A stretch of 64,000 bases of DNA from Nitrospira sp. (lineage in GTDB: Bacteria > Nitrospirota > Nitrospiria > Nitrospirales > Nitrospiraceae). Position numbers and translations under genes: made by a program. The notes below the pieces were generated by a model. The model was not told the DNA's origin. It did no database searches and was given only the letters and a program-made list of their open reading frames with translations. Positions 60,106 through 64,000 of this stretch are shown here, piece by piece (positions within the stretch are counted from its first letter, which is position 1; each line of letters begins with the position of its first letter). Location of the stretch: positions 150,607 to 214,606 of the forward strand of contig JAURZE010000028.1 of NCBI GenBank assembly GCA_030653545.1. Reading direction: 5' to 3'.

Positions 60106-60760
60106 ATTGTTTCCTCTTCGCGAAAAAAGCAGCGGCTTGGGCCCGCCGCGTCACGCGCAGCTTCTGAAAGACATTAGCTAAGTAATTTTTGACCGTCTTA
60201 TCGCTAAGGTTCAGGGCGGTGGCGATTTCCTTGTTGGTTTGACCTTCTGCCACGAGGGCCAGGACCCGCTCTTCTTGTGGAGACAACGGCTCGGTTCCCG
60301 GTGGGGCGGAGCCCTTGCTGAGGCCTCGCAGCCATGTGAGGGCCCGTTCTGTGACACTGGGATCGAGGATGGAATGCCCTTCTGCCACGGCATGCACCGC
60401 ACGGAGCAGCGCGGAGGAGTCGATTTCTTTCAGCACATATCCGTGCGCGCCAGCCAATACCGCCGCGAGGACTGAATCATCGTCGGCGTACGAGGTGAGG
60501 AAAATGACACGTATGTCGGGGTGGGCCGCCAGAATCTCCCGGCAGGCATCCACGCCGGATCCGTCCGGCAGTCGCACGTCCATGAGAATGACGTCCGGTT
60601 TCAGCCGTGCGGCATCGCGCACCGCATCGGCGACGGTCGAGGATTCCCCGATGACCGCGACGTGCTCGTGCTGGGTGAGGACGGTACGAAGCCCGACCCG
60701 GACGACCTCGTGATCATCGACGAGCAGCAGTCGAACCGTGTTCGCTTTCACTTTCTGCAT
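60104..60760 (-). CDS. NarL/FixJ-family response regulator
   Basis: 218 aa. Receiver with acidic pair in LLLVDDHEVVRVGL and Asp61 in VILMDVRLPDGSGV; LuxR HTH with LSPQEERVLALVAEGQTNKE and KTVKNYLANVFQKL. It overlaps the upstream kinase gene by 13 bp and is its cognate regulator. About the same design as the regulator at 6047, but a distinct sequence. Confidence 0.93.
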   Translation of the reverse strand: MQKVKANTVRLLLVDDHEVVRVGLRTVLTQHEHVAVIGESSTVADAVRDAARLKPDVILMDVRLPDGSGVDACREILAAHPDIRVIFLTSYADDDSVLAAVLAGAHGYVLKEIDSSALLRAVHAVAEGHSILDPSVTERALTWLRGLSKGSAPPGTEPLSPQEERVLALVAEGQTNKEIATALNLSDKTVKNYLANVFQKLRVTRRAQAAAFFAKRKQ

Positions 60761-63700
60761 GGCGAGTCTCCTTCGGTAGATCGCTTCGGTAAATCAATGG
60801 TGATGCGGGTGCCGTGTTGTGGAACGGACCTAATCGCGAACCGTCCGCCGACTTTCCGGGCTCGGGCCTCCATGTTCGTCAGGCCGTGTCCGGCTCCGTG
60901 CATACTGGCGTGATTGAAGCCCCTCCCGTTGTCGGCGATCGTCAGGCGGATGGAACGGGACAGCGATTTCAAGGACACCGTCGTTTTTGTGGCCTCCGAG
61001 TGGCGGAGGCTGTTGCTGAGAGCTTCACGTACCACGTTTAGTAGGTGAAGGGCCTGTTCAGTGGAAAACGTGTCGGCCAGGCACTCATCGATCGTGAGGG
61101 TGCAGGGAATCGGATGGTTTGCGGTGAGCGTCTGGACCATGGTTCGCAATGCCATCGGGAAAGTGCTTCCCTGGAGGATCTGGGATTCCAACCCGGCGAT
61201 GAAGTTCCGCACCTCGCTCATGACGTGATTTAAGTGTCCGATCGCGCGGTCCATCGACGCGGCGGCTTTCTTATAATGCCGTTGGGTCATGAGGGGCTTG
61301 CAGGCCTCAAGCCCGAGTCCGACGGCATAGAGGGACTGAAGAATGCCGTCGTGAAGATCCTGACTGATACGTTCCCGTTCATCGAGCGCCGTGCGAAGGT
61401 CGCGTTCCCGTTGCCGAAGCGTTTCCTCGATCCGCTTTCGTTCGGTGATATCGGTGGAGGCGCCGAGCACCATGGTTGCCAGGCCTGATTCATCCAGGAT
61501 GGGGCGTTTGACGGTTTGGAGCCAGCGGGTGTGTCCTGCCGCGTCCGTGATCATTTCTTCGCCAATAAACTGTTCGCGGAGCGAGTTCAATACCTCGAGA
61601 TCTTTTTTTCTGAAGAATTCGAGTTCCTGCGTATTGGAATTGAAGTCCGCATCGGTTTTCCCGATGAGCTGCTCCACCGAGGTGCCGTAGGCCTCGGCGA
61701 CGGCCTTGTTCACGAGCGTGAAGCGTCCTTCGCGGTCTTTGGCGAAAATAAAATTCGGGTTGGTATCGATAATTTGCCTGATGAATGCATGAGAACGCCG
61801 CAGGTCTTCTTCAGACTGTTTGATCTGCGAGATATCGTGGGCGACCCCTATGATGCCGATCATGTTTCCTGCGGCATCGCGGTAGGGGGCCTTGGTGGTG
61901 AGGTACGTGATGCGCTTCCCATTGGCGATCGTGCTCTCCTCCATAGTCTGCGCGGAGCCGGTCGACAGGATCAGCCGATCGGCTTCTTTGCAACAGGCCA
62001 CGAGATCGGGCGGCCAAATGGCGTCGTCATCTTTTCCGACCACCTCCTGAGGAGACAGCCCGACCACCCGGGCTCCGGCGGGGTTCATATGCAGATAGTG
62101 TCCATCGAGATCCTTCACGAAAATGATATCCATCGTGGTATTCATGATGGCCGAGAGCAGCGAGTGCTGTTCGCGCAGGGCTTCTTCGGCTCGTATTCGT
62201 TCGGTGATGTCGTTTCCGACCGTGATGAGGCACTTCATGCCGTTCATCTCCACGAGGTCAGACGATACCAAGACATGACGACGGTTTCCGGATTTTGTGT
62301 TGAAGGTCATTTCCTCATTATGCATTGCCCCGGATGATTGCAATCGCGAGATCAACATGTCCCGGTCTTTTGGGTTTGGCCAGATGCCAAGCATGAGGGT
62401 GGTTTGTCCGACGACTTCTTCGCGGGAGAACCCAAGGAGATCCAAGCAGGCCTGGTTAGTGTCGATGCATCGACCGGTGGCCACTTCCGTGATACCGATG
62501 GGATTCGGGCTAGCCCGAAACGCCTTGGCAAAGAGTTGTTCGCTGGCACGCAGGGCCTCTTCGGCTTGCTTCCGCTCGGTAATGTCGCGGGCCACTCCGA
62601 TGACTCCGATGATCTGCCCTTCCGCGTTACGATAGGGCGCTTTGGTCGTGAGATAGATTGTCGTCACGCCGTCGCACACCGAGGTTTCTTCCACCGTGAC
62701 CGGCTCCCCGGTTTCGAGCACGCGGCGATCGGCGAGCTGGCAGGAGGCGGCGAGGTCGGATGGCCAGATGGCATAGTCGTTCCATCCGATCACCTCCTCG
62801 ACGGGCATCCCAAGGGCGCGAGCGCCGGCCCGGTTGATATGGATGTATCGACCCTCCAGATCCTTGACGAAAATAATGTCGGTTGCAGCATCCATGACGG
62901 CCATCAGGAGGGCATGTTCCTGGTGCAGCGCTTTTTCAGCACGGATCCGGTCGGTAATATCCTCGTTGAGTACGATCGCCCCGAGCATTTCCCCTGCATC
63001 GCCTTTCACCGGGACGGCGGAATTCCGAATCGTTCTGCATTCTCCCGCGCGCGTTTCGATGGCGAGGGTTTCGTTCTGCACGTCGTGCCCGCGCGCGAGT
63101 ACCGTGCCGACCGCCCAACGGTGAGGCGCTTCCGGTTGTGCAATCGTTTCCCACCAAAGCCCGTCGCCCCCTGGCTGGGGAAGCCCAACCCGGGCGGCCT
63201 CTGCCCAGATGCGATGGCCCACCGGGTTGCCGTACAAGACGTGTCCCTTCTCATCGGTGAACCACACGCCGATGGGTAAGGTGTCCAGCACCGTCCTCAG
63301 CTGCTGTTCGCTTCGGCGGAGCGCTTCTTCGGCCTGTTTACGTTCGGTGATATCGCGGACGATAGCACAATCGATTTCCTGGCCGTTATGGAGCAGGTAG
63401 TTGGCGGTGACTTCCACCGGATAGATCTCGCCCGATTTGCTGCAATGCTTGGTCTCAAGATGGACGAGTTTCGTCCGCTTGAACTCCTCCCAAAAGCTAT
63501 CCCACACTGCAGGAAGAAAATCCGGGTCGATATCCATCACGGACATCGTGAGCAATTCTTCCTTCGTGTAGCCCAGGCGCCGGCAGGCCGATTCATTCAC
63601 GTCCAGGAAATACCCGTTGTCGCCGATGAAAAAGATGCTGTCCGCGGCATGATCAACCGCATATTGAGTGGTACGCAGCCGGTCTTCCATCTGCTTGCGT

Positions 63701-64000
63701 TCCGTAATGTCGGAGAAGAACCCCTGAATGGCCGGTGTGCCGTTCCACGTGATCCGCACGGCTTCGACTTGGACGTGAAGGGGGGTGCCGTCCATCTTGA
63801 GATACACGCGCTCCGCCCGATGCACGGTGGCCTCGCCGGCCAAGACGCGGCGGAGGTTCTGTGTGACGTCCTCATGGTAGTCGGGATGAATGAACTCGAA
63901 GGGGGAACGCGCAAGAATATCGTTCGGCTCCGTGGCGCCGAGCAGGGTCATGGCCATGGAGTTGACGTAGACGGTTCGCCCTTCACTGAACACAAAGACG
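60748..64000 (-). CDS. multi-PAS NarX/DegS-type sensor histidine kinase, 5' end outside window
   Basis: At least 1081 aa are visible; the frame is open to the window edge, so the N-terminus is missing. At least six PAS/PAC units are seen, many ending in DITERKQAEEAL. Two of them (HALLMAVMDAATDIIFVKDL and HSLLSAIMNTTMDIIFVKDL blocks) are near-duplicates. The C-terminus has HisKA_3 with the phospho-His in ERISQDLHDGILQSLYAVG and a HATPase (NVVREALSNSLRHSEATKT, IADNGRGFNHASMHGAGHGL). No membrane segment is visible in this part. Confidence 0.92.
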   Translation of the reverse strand, partial: VFVFSEGRTVYVNSMAMTLLGATEPNDILARSPFEFIHPDYHEDVTQNLRRVLAGEATVHRAERVYLKMDGTPLHVQVEAVRITWNGTPAIQGFFSDITERKQMEDRLRTTQYAVDHAADSIFFIGDNGYFLDVNESACRRLGYTKEELLTMSVMDIDPDFLPAVWDSFWEEFKRTKLVHLETKHCSKSGEIYPVEVTANYLLHNGQEIDCAIVRDITERKQAEEALRRSEQQLRTVLDTLPIGVWFTDEKGHVLYGNPVGHRIWAEAARVGLPQPGGDGLWWETIAQPEAPHRWAVGTVLARGHDVQNETLAIETRAGECRTIRNSAVPVKGDAGEMLGAIVLNEDITDRIRAEKALHQEHALLMAVMDAATDIIFVKDLEGRYIHINRAGARALGMPVEEVIGWNDYAIWPSDLAASCQLADRRVLETGEPVTVEETSVCDGVTTIYLTTKAPYRNAEGQIIGVIGVARDITERKQAEEALRASEQLFAKAFRASPNPIGITEVATGRCIDTNQACLDLLGFSREEVVGQTTLMLGIWPNPKDRDMLISRLQSSGAMHNEEMTFNTKSGNRRHVLVSSDLVEMNGMKCLITVGNDITERIRAEEALREQHSLLSAIMNTTMDIIFVKDLDGHYLHMNPAGARVVGLSPQEVVGKDDDAIWPPDLVACCKEADRLILSTGSAQTMEESTIANGKRITYLTTKAPYRDAAGNMIGIIGVAHDISQIKQSEEDLRRSHAFIRQIIDTNPNFIFAKDREGRFTLVNKAVAEAYGTSVEQLIGKTDADFNSNTQELEFFRKKDLEVLNSLREQFIGEEMITDAAGHTRWLQTVKRPILDESGLATMVLGASTDITERKRIEETLRQRERDLRTALDERERISQDLHDGILQSLYAVGLGLEACKPLMTQRHYKKAAASMDRAIGHLNHVMSEVRNFIAGLESQILQGSTFPMALRTMVQTLTANHPIPCTLTIDECLADTFSTEQALHLLNVVREALSNSLRHSEATKTTVSLKSLSRSIRLTIADNGRGFNHASMHGAGHGLTNMEARARKVGGRFAIRSVPQHGTRITIDLPKRSTEGDSPCRK

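Noticed and set aside
1-64000. CRISPR arrays, insertion sequences, prophage or integrative elements
   Set aside because: No repeat-spacer pattern, transposase, integrase or attachment-site duplication flanking the tRNA-Leu gene was seen.

Overview
The window looks like a chromosomal segment of a nitrite-oxidising Nitrospira-type bacterium (phylum Nitrospirota). I infer this from gene content, not from a search: a complex I operon with two consecutive NuoM genes, very many sensor kinases, a CarH/LitR-type B12 light-sensor locus, an SmbP-like exported histidine-rich protein and LpxC (Gram-negative envelope). No mobile element, rRNA or CRISPR array was seen. One tRNA (Leu, CAG) is present.

Layout. 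1-4.9 kb: end of a pterin dehydratase gene, a B12-binding radical SAM protein of the RiPP-maturation type, an AhpD-like protein, an inositol-phosphatase family enzyme and a HARE-HTH protein behind a near-consensus promoter. 4.9-10.2 kb (minus): rplI-glyA-nrdR, then a sensor kinase fused to an N-terminal Rossmann domain with its NarL-type regulator, then lpxC. 10.3-12 kb: a helicase-like protein that has lost its Walker A motif, and tRNA-Leu. 12-31.2 kb: a divergent light-response locus. A CarH-like MerR/B12 repressor gene (minus, with a DCC-family gene behind it) faces a plus-strand run of about 23 tightly packed genes. These encode two paralogous small zinc-ribbon proteins, three exported SUMF1/FGE-fold proteins without the FGE cysteines, an SmbP-like protein, a TIGR01777 epimerase, small membrane and exported proteins, photolyase, a DUF523/DUF1722 protein, a CbiX-like protein, two CFA-type methyltransferases, DUF2878, DUF1295, DUF6134, a lipocalin lipoprotein, an FAD oxidoreductase and DUF1365. 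The shared control region holds two back-to-back promoters with 17-bp spacers and tandem 11-bp repeats, which fits a B12-photoreceptor switch.

31.4-37.4 kb: pyrE, a small lipoprotein, a rhodanese, a phosphodiester-glycosidase-like exported protein and a three-gene phosphorelay set (CHASE3 kinase, single-domain receiver, hybrid kinase). 37.4-51.1 kb (minus): nuoA-B-C-D-G-I-J-K-L-M-M-N, with nuoE, nuoF and nuoH absent from the cluster. One of the two NuoM proteins lacks the central channel lysine. 51.7-55.7 kb: an OmpA-type exported protein closed by a 19-bp perfect hairpin, then a PriA homologue whose ATPase motifs are all degenerate. 55.7-64 kb (minus): a small membrane protein and two sensor-kinase/regulator pairs, the last kinase running off the window.

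The strongest candidates for something new are the light-controlled membrane/envelope operon with its non-catalytic SUMF1 proteins and paired zinc ribbons, the Rossmann-domain histidine kinase, and the pattern of degenerate motors (PriA, the helicase-like protein and NuoM).
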